The translations under genes and the position numbers were made by a program. The notes below the pieces were generated by a model, which did not search any database, was not told the origin of the DNA, and saw only the letters and a program-made list of their open reading frames with translations. A stretch of 49,915 nt of DNA from Lactobacillus sp. GTDB lineage: Bacteria; Bacillota; Bacilli; Lactobacillales; Lactobacillaceae. This document shows, piece after piece, positions 15,904 to 23,402 of this stretch. The stretch spans positions 1 through 49,915 of the forward strand of contig JALCQM010000022.1 of NCBI GenBank assembly GCA_022651245.1. Direction: 5' to 3'. Numbering within the stretch: position 1 is the first letter of the stretch; every line of letters begins with the position of its first letter.

Positions 15904-16767
15904 ATGTTTTATACGATTAAAGAACTGGTGGCGCAAAGCCATGACTATCCCTCTGTTGCTGAACTGATGATCGCCGTCGAACTGGAAAACACCACGCGTA
16001 CCCGGGAGCAAGTGCGCGAGTTGATGGCGCGCAACCTCGAAGTGATGACGCAGTCGGTTGCCGAAGGGGTCGCCGGGGTCCAGTCCGTGACCGGACTGAC
16101 GGGTGGTGAAGCCAAGAAACTTGACGACTATATTGCCGCAGGGGATTGGCTGTCTGGAGAACCGATTCTCGAAGCTGTGCGCAACGCGGTGGCCGTCAAT
16201 GAGGTCAACGCGAAAATGGGCTTGATCTGCGCGACGCCAACCGCAGGCTCTGCAGGAGTACTGGCGGGGGTTTTGACGGCGGTGCGCGAGCGCTTAAACC
16301 TGAGTCATGACCAGCAGGTGGACTTTTTGTTCACGGCAGGCGCGTTCGGTCTGGTGATCGCTAACAACGCTGGGATCGCCGGTGCAGAAGGTGGTTGCCA
16401 AGAAGAAGTCGGCTCGGCCAGCGCGATGGCGGCGGCTAGTCTCGTGTTGGCCAAAGGCGGCACCGTTGAGCAAGCCAGCGCGGCGGTGGCGATTACCTTG
16501 CAGAACATGCTGGGGCTGGTGTGTGATCCCGTGGCGGGGCTGGTCGAAGTGCCTTGCGTGAAGCGCAATGCCTTAGGCGCAAGCCAAGCGATGGTGTCCG
16601 CGGATATGGCGTTAGCAGGGATGATCAGCGTGATCCCGACAGATGAAGTGATCGAAGCGGTGCGCAAAGTCGGTGTGCAGCTGCCAAGCAGCCTGCGCGA
16701 AACCGGTGAAGGCGGTTTGGCCGCGACCCCGACGGCAGTGCGGCTAAAACAAGAAATTTTTGGCTAA
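15904..16767 (+). CDS. sdaAA: L-serine dehydratase, iron-sulfur-dependent, alpha subunit
   Basis: Catalytic subunit of 287 residues that binds the [4Fe-4S] cluster activating serine. The cluster-region cysteines are visible in CATPTAGSAGVL, GGCQEEVGSASAM, CDPVAGLVEVPCVKRN, in the expected order. It is translated from its own AAGGAG just after the beta subunit and probably assembles with it. The role is serine catabolism to pyruvate. Confidence 0.95.
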   Translation: MFYTIKELVAQSHDYPSVAELMIAVELENTTRTREQVRELMARNLEVMTQSVAEGVAGVQSVTGLTGGEAKKLDDYIAAGDWLSGEPILEAVRNAVAVNEVNAKMGLICATPTAGSAGVLAGVLTAVRERLNLSHDQQVDFLFTAGAFGLVIANNAGIAGAEGGCQEEVGSASAMAAASLVLAKGGTVEQASAAVAITLQNMLGLVCDPVAGLVEVPCVKRNALGASQAMVSADMALAGMISVIPTDEVIEAVRKVGVQLPSSLRETGEGGLAATPTAVRLKQEIFG

Positions 16768-16843
16768 ACTGTTCGTGTGAGGATGCACAAAGTGTCGCTG
16801 TCAGCTATACTTACAGATGAACACTTGGTTGGAGGCGGACCGT

Positions 16844-17149
16844 ATGGGAGAAGAAGACAATGATCGCATTTTGATCTTGGATGTGTTGGGGCGAATTACC
16901 AAGCGATTGAACGTGCACTCGAGTTCCTTGCTCTATCTTGAATTTGGCTTTAGTGAAGACGAAATCGATGAGCTTAATCAATTCATGATGACCCAGATGA
17001 TCGCAGATCACACGGTGACCCCCAAAGCCTTGGGACGCGTGATCGCGGCGACGAAGCCAGAGCTTGGCGATGAGCAATCGCAAGCGTTTGCCGTGAAGCT
17101 GATGCGCGCATGGATCGAAGAAGGCATGTATAAAAGTACGATGGATTGA
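16844..17149 (+). CDS. Small acidic protein of unknown function
   Basis: Protein of 101 residues. I do not recognise the family. The start at 16844 is chosen because GGAGGCGG lies just upstream; the earlier ATG at 16817 has none. It appears all-helical, with acidic N- and C-termini, LEFGFSEDEIDELNQFMMTQM in the middle and a C-terminal amphipathic helix. No cysteines or membrane segment. A likely promoter box (TATACT at about 16808) sits in the gap after sdaAA, so it is probably a separate unit. It ends before a strong two-way terminator. Confidence 0.6.
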   Translation: MGEEDNDRILILDVLGRITKRLNVHSSSLLYLEFGFSEDEIDELNQFMMTQMIADHTVTPKALGRVIAATKPELGDEQSQAFAVKLMRAWIEEGMYKSTMD

Positions 17150-17189
17150 AGACCAACAACGCCACTTGGTGGGTCAAAGATAGAATGTA

Positions 17190-17256
17190 TTTGCACAAAA
17201 GGCCGCTGCCGAGGCAATCCCCAAAGTGGGGAACGACTCGGCAGCGGCCTTTTGTG
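17190..17256. terminator. Long perfect hairpin terminator between convergent genes
   Basis: A perfect 21-bp stem beginning GCACAAAAGGCCGCTGCC, with a smaller CCCCA / TGGGG hairpin in its loop. The A/T-rich parts of the arms give T-runs in both directions, ending the small acidic protein gene and the HAD gene. Confidence 0.85.
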
Positions 17257-17278
17257 CACGGATCAAGCAGCCTTGTGG

Positions 17279-18073
17279 TTATTGCGGTAAGTGCTGATCG
17301 AGCCACGCTAAGACCCCTTGCTCGTCGCAACTCGTTGTCAGGTCATCGGCGTGGGCTTTGATGGCTTCAGGCGCGTTGGCCATGGCGACGCCACAGCCGA
17401 CCGCTTCTAACATCGTCACGTCGTTGCCGCCATCCCCGAAGGCGACCATATTTTGCAAAGGGATGGCCAACTGCTGGCTCAAAATATTCAAGCCGTAAGC
17501 TTTGTCCAGCCCTGGCTGGATAATGTCGATACTCCCGCGGCCGCTTGAAGTGGGATGAGCGATCGCACCAAAACGGGTTTTGATCTGTGTGACCAAAGGG
17601 GTGGTTTGCTCAGGCGCACATTGTAAGGCCAGCTTGACCACATTGTGCGCATGGGCTTGCAGCGAAGTCACTTCGCGGGTGTCGGGACAAAAGGCGCGCG
17701 TCATTTGCTTATTGGCTGCGGGTTCGCTGGTCCGAATGTAAGCCGCGTCTGCTGTGCACACCGACATGTGTAGCTCGGGGATCGCGGTGAGATAGTCGAG
17801 CAAAGCCCGTACATCGTCGTCTTGATAATGGCTCAAGGCGTAGGTTTGATTTGCGTCGGCAACATAGGCGCCATTTTCGGCGACGTATAAAATATCTGGT
17901 GTCTCTGGGAAAAATTCTTCCAGGTGGGCGCGTTGATTACCGCTGGCGATCACGAAGCGGATGTGGTGGGCTTGCATGCGCTGGTACAGGCGAGCAAACC
18001 AAGCACGGTCATAGCGGCTATGATGATCGATGAATGTGCCGTCAATGTCAGTGGCAACGAGTTGAATGGGCAT
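17279..18073 (-). CDS. HAD superfamily phosphatase, Cof type
   Basis: Hydrolase of 264 residues. Motif I DIDGTFID with nucleophile Asp9 and Asp11, motif II VIASGNQR, and motif IV GDGGNDVTMLEAVGCGVAMANAPE define the Cof/YbjI type (class IIB cap). These enzymes dephosphorylate sugar phosphates and cofactors such as FMN or PLP with broad specificity. The start at 18073 follows GGAGG; the ORF could extend nine codons upstream without a ribosome binding site. Confidence 0.9.
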   Translation of the reverse strand: MPIQLVATDIDGTFIDHHSRYDRAWFARLYQRMQAHHIRFVIASGNQRAHLEEFFPETPDILYVAENGAYVADANQTYALSHYQDDDVRALLDYLTAIPELHMSVCTADAAYIRTSEPAANKQMTRAFCPDTREVTSLQAHAHNVVKLALQCAPEQTTPLVTQIKTRFGAIAHPTSSGRGSIDIIQPGLDKAYGLNILSQQLAIPLQNMVAFGDGGNDVTMLEAVGCGVAMANAPEAIKAHADDLTTSCDEQGVLAWLDQHLPQ

Positions 18074-18158
18074 GAGGGTCCTCCAATCAGATTTAGCCAT
18101 ATTCTAGCACAAAATCGCTTCCAAAATGATATGCTGGGGATAAATGGAGGTTAGCGCA

Positions 18159-18536
18159 ATGACAATGATGGGACATATCGGCCTATGGGTCCAAGACCTT
18201 GAAGGTAGTAAAACTTTTTACGAAACCTATTTTGCAGCGCAGGCAGGTGCGCGGTACGAGAATCCTAAAAAAGCGTTCAGCTCATATTTCCTCAGCTTCC
18301 CCGATAATGCCGTGCGCCTAGAGTTGATGCACCACCCAGGCATGGTGGCAGGGCAAGAAACCTTAGGCTTGGCGCACGTGGCGTTCGGCTTAGGCAGTGA
18401 AGCCGCGGTGGATAAGTTGGTGGCGCGCCTGGCTCAGGCTGGGTACCCCACGACCGCCCCGCGGCGCACAGGAGACGGTTATTATGAAGCGACGACCCGG
18501 GACCCCGAAGGCAATTTGCTCGAGCTGACGGTTTAG
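18159..18536 (+). CDS. Glyoxalase/VOC family protein
   Basis: Protein of 125 residues with a single vicinal-oxygen-chelate domain: beta-alpha-beta-beta-beta modules with the metal ligand His5 (GHIGLWVQDLEGSKTFYETYF), RLELMHHPG, LAHVAFGL and a terminal RDPEGNLLELTV. The pattern matches bleomycin-resistance/glyoxalase-like proteins. The start follows GGAGG at 18147. It is divergent from the HAD gene. The substrate is unknown. Confidence 0.85.
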   Translation: MTMMGHIGLWVQDLEGSKTFYETYFAAQAGARYENPKKAFSSYFLSFPDNAVRLELMHHPGMVAGQETLGLAHVAFGLGSEAAVDKLVARLAQAGYPTTAPRRTGDGYYEATTRDPEGNLLELTV

Positions 18537-18546
18537 CCGCCGCGAA

Positions 18547-19278
18547 TCACCCTAAGAGTGGCGCGATGACGGTGACCCATAGCCAAGAAAACGGCATGAC
18601 TAAGATCATCGCAGGAATCATATCGGCAGTCGGAAACATTTTGACTTGCACCATGCGAAAACCTGTCGCCAACATCAAGACCCCGCCGGCTGCCTTGAAG
18701 TCGAAGATCATCGTTGGGGTCGTGAGTGGGTAGATGGCTCCCGCGGCAAAGAACAAGAGTGTGAATAAAAGAAACTGGGGCACCGCGATCAAAGCGACGA
18801 CGTAGCCGAGATTGGCGGCAAAAATGGCGGCGGTGAAAAAGTCGAGGATCGACTTGGAAATCAAGATCGACGTGTCGCCATTCATCCCTTCAGTCAGTGC
18901 CCCATAGATCCCGGTGCCGCTGGCGCAAAACAGGACGATCACGGTGACTAAGGTTTGATCGAATTCGGTTTCGCTCATGCCCTCATGGGTGTTGGGGAGC
19001 AGGCGGACAATCAGCGTCTGCATCCACTTGGCGCCTTTGTTGAGCAAGTCGCCGAGATGGACCAGTAGGCCTAAGGCGGTGCCTAAGATGATCGCGAAGA
19101 TCACAGCGGACATGTTTTTCATTGGGGCGATAGAGAAGATCCCCATGGTCATCGAGCAGGCACCAAAAACCACGTTTAGTCCGGCCTTGAAGCTTTCTGA
19201 CATATGTTTGCCACCCAAGCCACCAAAAATCCCGCCGAAAAGAACGGCGAGTGCGTTAATTGTAATGCCGATTGGCAT
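18547..19278 (-). CDS. DUF554 family membrane protein
   Basis: Integral membrane protein of 243 residues with about seven helices. PIGITINALAVLFGGIFGGLGG at the N-terminus and the GACSMTMGIFSI and ASGTGIYGALTEGMNGD motifs mark DUF554 (YdfK/YqgA type), putative transporters of unknown substrate. The start at 19278 is eight bases after GGGAGG; the ATG two codons earlier is too close to it. It is divergent from the LysR gene, with 126 bases between, and convergent with the VOC gene. Confidence 0.87.
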   Translation of the reverse strand: MPIGITINALAVLFGGIFGGLGGKHMSESFKAGLNVVFGACSMTMGIFSIAPMKNMSAVIFAIILGTALGLLVHLGDLLNKGAKWMQTLIVRLLPNTHEGMSETEFDQTLVTVIVLFCASGTGIYGALTEGMNGDTSILISKSILDFFTAAIFAANLGYVVALIAVPQFLLFTLLFFAAGAIYPLTTPTMIFDFKAAGGVLMLATGFRMVQVKMFPTADMIPAMILVMPFSWLWVTVIAPLLG

Positions 19279-19404
19279 AATCATTGCCTCCCTATGTTCA
19301 AAGATTAAAGTCATGGTTTAGTGTACGTAGACGTGAAAAGGGGAACAATTCCCATTCGTGTGCTAAACTATGCCAAAAGCGAATATTAATCGGAGGGTGC
19401 TGGA

Positions 19405-20283
19405 ATGGAGAGCCATAAACTTGCAGTTTTTGTTGATCTGGCGAATACGCTGAACTTCTCTGCGACCGCCGAGCGGTTGTATACCTCGCAAGCAACGGTG
19501 TCCAAGCAGATCAAGTCACTCGAAAAAGAACTTGATGTGGCTTTGTTTGATCGTAGCCACCGGCAGATCAGGTTGACCGCTGCTGGTCGCGTGCTGTTGC
19601 CTTACGCCCAATCGCTGGTGCGGACAGAAAAAACAATGTTGACAGCACTCGCCGCGTCTCGGACGCAAGCCCATCAGCAGCTGGTGATTCGGGCGATCCC
19701 GTCGATTGCGCAATACAAAGCCTTCAACTTGATCGCGGCGTTCACGAAGCAACATCCAGAGGTCGACTTGCAGTTTGCTGAAGCCGAAACGGATACCTTA
19801 CTGCCGGCATTAGCGGATGGCCGGGCAGATATTATCTTTACCCGACTGTTTGCAATCGAACAGTCTAAATACGATGTGCTCATTGGTGAAACCGACCGCT
19901 TCGCCGCGTTGTTACCCAAGGATCATCCATTGGCGACGGCGGCTAGTGTGGCCGTACAAGAGTTAGCAGGGGATTCGTTTTTACTGTTGAGCGCCGCGAC
20001 ACATCTGTATGCACCGGTGATAGCGATGCTCAAAGCGGCAAAGATCACGCCGAAGATCGCCTATACGGGCCAACGGATCGACTTGATCGCCGGGATGGTG
20101 AATCGCGGGATGGGCGTGGCGATCATGATGGCGCGCTCGTTTGACGCGTTGGCCTACCCGAATGTGGTGGCGGTGCCGATCGTACCAGAGCAAGTGAGCC
20201 ACCTCGCGCTGATGCGGCTACACGGCCACCATACGCCGGTCAGCGATGCCTTTTGGACGTTTGCGCAGCAGCATCCCCGCTAA
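19405..20283 (+). CDS. LysR family transcriptional regulator, probable activator of lpdC
   Basis: Regulator of 292 residues: N-terminal winged helix-turn-helix (residues about 1-60, FSATAERLYTSQATVSKQIKSLEKELDVALFDR), a linker helix, and a periplasmic-binding-type effector domain from about residue 90. It lies directly upstream of lpdC on the same strand, and right after its stop codon is a T-N11-A dyad suited to LysR proteins. In L. plantarum the tannin/gallate genes are controlled by a LysR protein (TanR), so gallate or a related phenolic acid as inducer is a reasonable inference. It is divergent from the DUF554 gene, which it could also regulate. Confidence 0.88.
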   Translation: MESHKLAVFVDLANTLNFSATAERLYTSQATVSKQIKSLEKELDVALFDRSHRQIRLTAAGRVLLPYAQSLVRTEKTMLTALAASRTQAHQQLVIRAIPSIAQYKAFNLIAAFTKQHPEVDLQFAEAETDTLLPALADGRADIIFTRLFAIEQSKYDVLIGETDRFAALLPKDHPLATAASVAVQELAGDSFLLLSAATHLYAPVIAMLKAAKITPKIAYTGQRIDLIAGMVNRGMGVAIMMARSFDALAYPNVVAVPIVPEQVSHLALMRLHGHHTPVSDAFWTFAQQHPR

Positions 20284-20284
20284 T

Positions 20285-20299
20285 ATGCCATTTTGGCAT
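20285..20299. promoter_or_regulatory. LysR-type binding site upstream of lpdC
   Basis: ATGCCA-TTT-TGGCAT, a perfect dyad containing the T-N11-A motif. Its centre is about 64 bases upstream of the start of transcription expected from the TTGTTT/CATACT promoter, the usual place for a LysR recognition site. Confidence 0.65.
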
Positions 20300-20320
20300 G
20301 ATTGTGCGCATGATCCGGAA

Positions 20321-20349
20321 TTGTTTGCCTCGTTTGGTGGGCGCATACT
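20321..20349 (+). promoter_or_regulatory. Probable lpdC promoter
   Basis: TTGTTT (20321-20326) and CATACT (20344-20349) with 17 bases between. Both boxes depart from consensus, as expected for a promoter that needs an activator. Confidence 0.55.
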
Positions 20350-20387
20350 GAGTTTTGTAAGCGACAACGAAACGGAGGAAAACGGAT

Positions 20388-21863
20388 ATGGCTGAAGAAT
20401 TATATGATTTACGCAAAGTTTTGGCTGAGATCAAAGATTTACCAGGGCAATACCACGAAACCAATAAAGAAATCGATCCTGATGCTGAGCTTGCTGGAGT
20501 TTACCGTTACATCGGTGCTGGGGGGACCGTGAAACGGCCTACGCAAGAAGGCCCGACGATGATGTTCAACAATGTCAAAGGCTTTCCCAACTCACGCGTT
20601 TTGATCGGTTTGCAAGCCTCCCGTCAGCGCGTTGGCACGATTTTGCATCAAGATTACAAGCACTTGGGGCAAGCGCTGAACGAAGCGGTGACGCATCCGG
20701 TTGCGCCGGTCGACGTACCGCATGCCGAGGCGCCGGCACAAGAAGTGGTCCACTATGCCACCGACGACGGGTTTGATATCCGTAAGTTGCTGGCGGCCCC
20801 GACCAACACCCCAGATGACGCCGGGCCATACATTACCATGGGCGTGGTGTACGGCCATTCTATCGATAAGCAAGAATCCGACGTCACCATTCACCGGATG
20901 GTTTTGGAAGACAAGGACACGATCGGGATGTATATCATGCCTGGTGGCCGGCACATCGGCGCCTTTTTGAAGGCATATGAAGCCAAAAATGAACCGATGC
21001 CGATTACGATCAACATCGGGTTAGACCCGGCGATCACGATCGGTGCCACCTTCGAGCCACCAACAACGCCATTAGGCTACAATGAGTTGCAAGTGGCCGG
21101 CGCCTTACGCAACCAGGCAGTGCAAGTCGTTGATGGCGTCGCCGTTGATGCTAAAGCGATCGCACGTGCGGAGTGGGTCATCGAAGCAGAAATCTTGCCA
21201 AACACCAAAATGCAAGAAGACATCAACACCAACACCGGCTTTGCGATGCCAGAATTCCCAGGGTATAACGGTACCGCTAATCCGGCGGTTAACGTGGTCA
21301 AGATCAAAGCGGTGACGCACCGTCAGGACAACCCGATCGTCCAAACCACGATCGGTCCATCTGAAGAACACGTTTCTATGGCAGGCATTCCTACTGAGGC
21401 GTCCATTTTGAACTTAGTCGACCGCGCGATTCCTGGTAAGGTCACCAACGTGTACAACGCGCCGGCTGGTGGCGGTAAGTTGATGACCATCATGCAGATC
21501 CACAAAGAGGACATCAACGACGAAGGGATTCAACGGCAAGCGGCCTTGCTGGCGTTTTCTGCCTTCAAAGAGCTCAAGACAGTCATTTTAGTCGATGAAG
21601 ACGTTGACATTTTCGACTGGAATGACGTGATGTGGACGATCAACACACGCTTCCAAGCCGATCGCGACATTATGGTGCTAGAAGGCCTACGCAACCACCC
21701 ACTCGACCCATCCGAACTCCCAGAATACGACCCGGCGCGCATTCGCCAACGCGGCATGTCCTCGAAGTTGGTCCTAGACGGCACCGTGCCGTATGATATG
21801 AAGGCCAAATTCGTCCGCGCCCCATTCAAGGAAATGCCCAACTGGAAAGAATACTTACAGTAA
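20388..21863 (+). CDS. lpdC: UbiD family hydroxyarylic acid (gallate-type) decarboxylase, catalytic subunit
   Basis: Decarboxylase of 491 residues that removes CO2 from phenolic acids such as gallate or protocatechuate, using prenylated FMN. The sequence follows L. plantarum LpdC closely along its whole length, including ELAGVYRYIGAGGTVKRPTQ, the ITINIGLDPAITIGATFEPP segment, HVSMAGIPTEASIL and VILVDEDVDIFDWNDV. The start is preceded by CGGAGG. A LysR gene lies upstream, and lpdB and lpdD follow. In contrast to L. plantarum, where lpdC and lpdB are reported to be separated, here the three subunit genes are adjacent, but two structured elements are placed between lpdC and lpdB. Codon bias is strong, suggesting high expression when induced. 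Confidence 0.9.
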   Translation: MAEELYDLRKVLAEIKDLPGQYHETNKEIDPDAELAGVYRYIGAGGTVKRPTQEGPTMMFNNVKGFPNSRVLIGLQASRQRVGTILHQDYKHLGQALNEAVTHPVAPVDVPHAEAPAQEVVHYATDDGFDIRKLLAAPTNTPDDAGPYITMGVVYGHSIDKQESDVTIHRMVLEDKDTIGMYIMPGGRHIGAFLKAYEAKNEPMPITINIGLDPAITIGATFEPPTTPLGYNELQVAGALRNQAVQVVDGVAVDAKAIARAEWVIEAEILPNTKMQEDINTNTGFAMPEFPGYNGTANPAVNVVKIKAVTHRQDNPIVQTTIGPSEEHVSMAGIPTEASILNLVDRAIPGKVTNVYNAPAGGGKLMTIMQIHKEDINDEGIQRQAALLAFSAFKELKTVILVDEDVDIFDWNDVMWTINTRFQADRDIMVLEGLRNHPLDPSELPEYDPARIRQRGMSSKLVLDGTVPYDMKAKFVRAPFKEMPNWKEYLQ

Positions 21864-21865
21864 AC

Positions 21866-21983
21866 CAGAGCGAAGCATCGCGGTTTTAGCAATGTGTGTA
21901 AGGCAGCGTGGGTGCGTATCGGCGAAGCCGATGCGTGCCCGCGATGACTTACACGCAATTGCGTTGCGATGCGTAGCTCGACG
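21866..21983 (+). repeat. Structured 3'-UTR element, copy R4a
   Basis: Outer arms GCATCGC / GCGATGC, second stem CAAT / ATTG, GTGTAAG / CTTACAC, terminal hairpin ATCGGC-GAA-GCCGAT, with CGGTTTTAG conserved. Every stem has a different sequence from R3a but pairs in the same place. Begins two bases after the lpdC stop. Confidence 0.8.
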
Positions 21984-21991
21984 AAGAAACC

Positions 21992-22108
21992 CGAGAGCGA
22001 AGCATCGCGGTTTTAGCAATGTGTGTAAGGCGGCCTGGGTGCGTCGCGGCACGCGGCGTGACCGGGACGACTTACACGCAATTGCGTTGCGCCACACAGC
22101 TCGCCGAC
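21992..22108 (+). repeat. Structured 3'-UTR element, copy R4b (hybrid arms)
   Basis: The 5' half repeats R4a (AGCATCGCGGTTTTAGCAAT), the terminal hairpin is of the R3 type (GTCGCGGCACGCGGC) and the 3' outer arm GCGCCACAC matches the GTGTGGC class of R1, so the outermost stem no longer pairs. This looks like recombination between copies. Confidence 0.7.
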
Positions 22109-22180
22109 CAGCACCCGCAACTTTTCAATTGCAATGTCATGGTTGCTGAGCGCACGATGATGACGAAAGGAGATTTTGCT

Positions 22181-22774
22181 TTGAAGCGTATTGTTGTTGC
22201 CATTACCGGCGCCAGTGGCACCATTTACGGTATCCGGTTGTTAGAAGCGTTACACGCGGCGCCAGAAGTTGAAGTGCACCTCGTGATGAGTCCTTGGGCC
22301 AAGGAAAACCTGGCCATTGAAGCCAGCGGATACAGTGAAAGCCAGATCAATGCATTGGCAGACGTGGTGTACGACTCACGAAACATGGGGGCGACAATCG
22401 CCTCAGGTTCTTTTCGTCACGATGGCATGGTAATCGTTCCGGCCAGTATGAAGACGGTTGCGGCTATTGCGACAGGAATGGGCGACTCGCTGATCGGTCG
22501 AGCCGCCGATGTCACGCTGAAAGAGCGTCGGCCGCTATTGCTCGTGCCGCGGGAATCGCCGTTCAACCAGATCCATCTGGAGAATATGTTGAAGCTGGCG
22601 AAAATGGGCGTGGAGATCATTCCCCCGATCCCGGCCTTTTACAATCAACCGCAAACGATCGCGGACCTGATCGACCACAACACGATGAAACTACTGGATC
22701 ACTTGCACATTGACAATGAGTTATCGGCACGGTGGCAAGGCTTAGCACAAGCCAAGCAAGAGGCCCGCCGATGA
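22181..22774 (+). CDS. lpdB: UbiX family flavin prenyltransferase (LpdB)
   Basis: Prenyltransferase of 197 residues that makes prenylated FMN, the cofactor required by LpdC. ITGASGTIYGIRLLEAL at the N-terminus binds FMN; VPASMKTVAAIATGMGDSLIGRAADV and LKERRPLLLVPRESPFN are family hallmarks. The start is the TTG at 22181, directly after AAAGGAG; the frame upstream runs into repeat sequence and is not coding. Its stop overlaps the lpdD start (ATGA), so the two are translationally coupled. About 320 bases of mostly structured elements separate it from lpdC. Confidence 0.93.
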   Translation: MKRIVVAITGASGTIYGIRLLEALHAAPEVEVHLVMSPWAKENLAIEASGYSESQINALADVVYDSRNMGATIASGSFRHDGMVIVPASMKTVAAIATGMGDSLIGRAADVTLKERRPLLLVPRESPFNQIHLENMLKLAKMGVEIIPPIPAFYNQPQTIADLIDHNTMKLLDHLHIDNELSARWQGLAQAKQEARR

Positions 22775-23163
22775 CGCCGCGGGTGTTTACCGCGACGCAG
22801 GCAGGCTATTCGCTTCAGCTCGTGGTCACGCGGCAAAGCCAAGACCTTTTGATCCAGCTACTCGGCGGGGATGTCCCGCATTATGGGGTGGTGACGATGG
22901 TGGGTCAAGATGGCATCACTACGCACGCGTTGCCTAGCCGGCCGGGGCATGTGCATCAAGAAGGCGTGCTGACCGAGCGGGTGGCGGCGGTGCTGCAACC
23001 TGTACTGCCGGGCAATGCGATCATTACTGGCGGCATGCACGTCAACAAGATCACGCCGGCACAAATGGCTGCGGCGAGTGCGATGACGCAACAGTTAGCC
23101 GAAGCAGTGCGCGACTGGCTGACGGCCCAGCCACCGCTCACGATCACAGAAGAATTCTCTTAA
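22771..23163 (+). CDS. lpdD: LpdD family protein, third component of gallate decarboxylase
   Basis: Protein of 130 residues corresponding to the small subunit D encoded with UbiD-type phenolic acid decarboxylases. It contains GGDVPHYGVVTMVGQDG, the histidine-rich SRPGHVHQEGVLTERVA and GNAIITGGMHVNKITPAQM. It is believed to help with prenyl-FMN handling rather than catalysis. The start overlaps the lpdB stop by ATGA. It ends before a strong terminator. Confidence 0.85.
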   Translation: MTPRVFTATQAGYSLQLVVTRQSQDLLIQLLGGDVPHYGVVTMVGQDGITTHALPSRPGHVHQEGVLTERVAAVLQPVLPGNAIITGGMHVNKITPAQMAAASAMTQQLAEAVRDWLTAQPPLTITEEFS

Positions 23164-23167
23164 CTAA

Positions 23168-23220
23168 GCGCCTCTATCCCATGATTCATGGCTGAATCGT
23201 AGGACAGGGGCGCTTTGTCT
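23168..23220 (+). terminator. Terminator after lpdD
   Basis: AGCGCCTCTATCC pairs with GGACAGGGGCGCT, followed by a T-rich stretch. It separates the decarboxylase genes from the efp transcript. Confidence 0.75.
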
Positions 23221-23226
23221 TTTAGG

Positions 23227-23260
23227 TTGACTGGAATCCCGCCTCCGCTTCCCGTATAAT
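23227..23260 (+). promoter_or_regulatory. Probable efp promoter
   Basis: A perfect TATAAT at 23255-23260 places transcription start near 23267. A TTGACT at 23227-23232 is 22 bases away, longer than usual, so the -35 element is uncertain. The resulting RNA would carry about 25 bases before the leader ORF and about 135 before efp. Confidence 0.6.
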
Positions 23261-23291
23261 GAACCACGAAGAGAAAGCGGGAGGAGCCGCG

Positions 23292-23384
23292 ATGTTTATT
23301 TTTTTTAACGGCTTGGGCCACGCATTAATCATGCCGCTGCCGCCGCCGTATTCGGCGTTGGTTGGCGGAATGAATCGCGCATAG
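23292..23384 (+). CDS. Leader peptide with polyproline stall motif upstream of efp
   Basis: ORF of 30 codons between the efp promoter and efp. It has an ATG at 23292, the ribosome binding site GGGAGGAG five bases upstream and a TAG at 23382-23384, 18 bases before the efp ATG. The peptide starts MFIFFNGLGH, has MPLPPPYS at residues 14-21 (codons 23331-23354, with Pro-Pro-Pro at 23340-23348) and ends GGMNRA. Pro-Pro-Pro is the classical motif at which ribosomes stall without EF-P, so a feedback role on efp is inferred. The proline codons coincide with a CGCCG-TATT-CGGCG hairpin (23344-23357), and the leader's own GAGGAG lies in the loop of a GCGG/CCGC hairpin. I know of no description of such a leader, but could not search. 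Confidence 0.75.
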   Translation: MFIFFNGLGHALIMPLPPPYSALVGGMNRA

Positions 23385-23402
23385 CGCATAAGGAGAAAAG
23401 AC

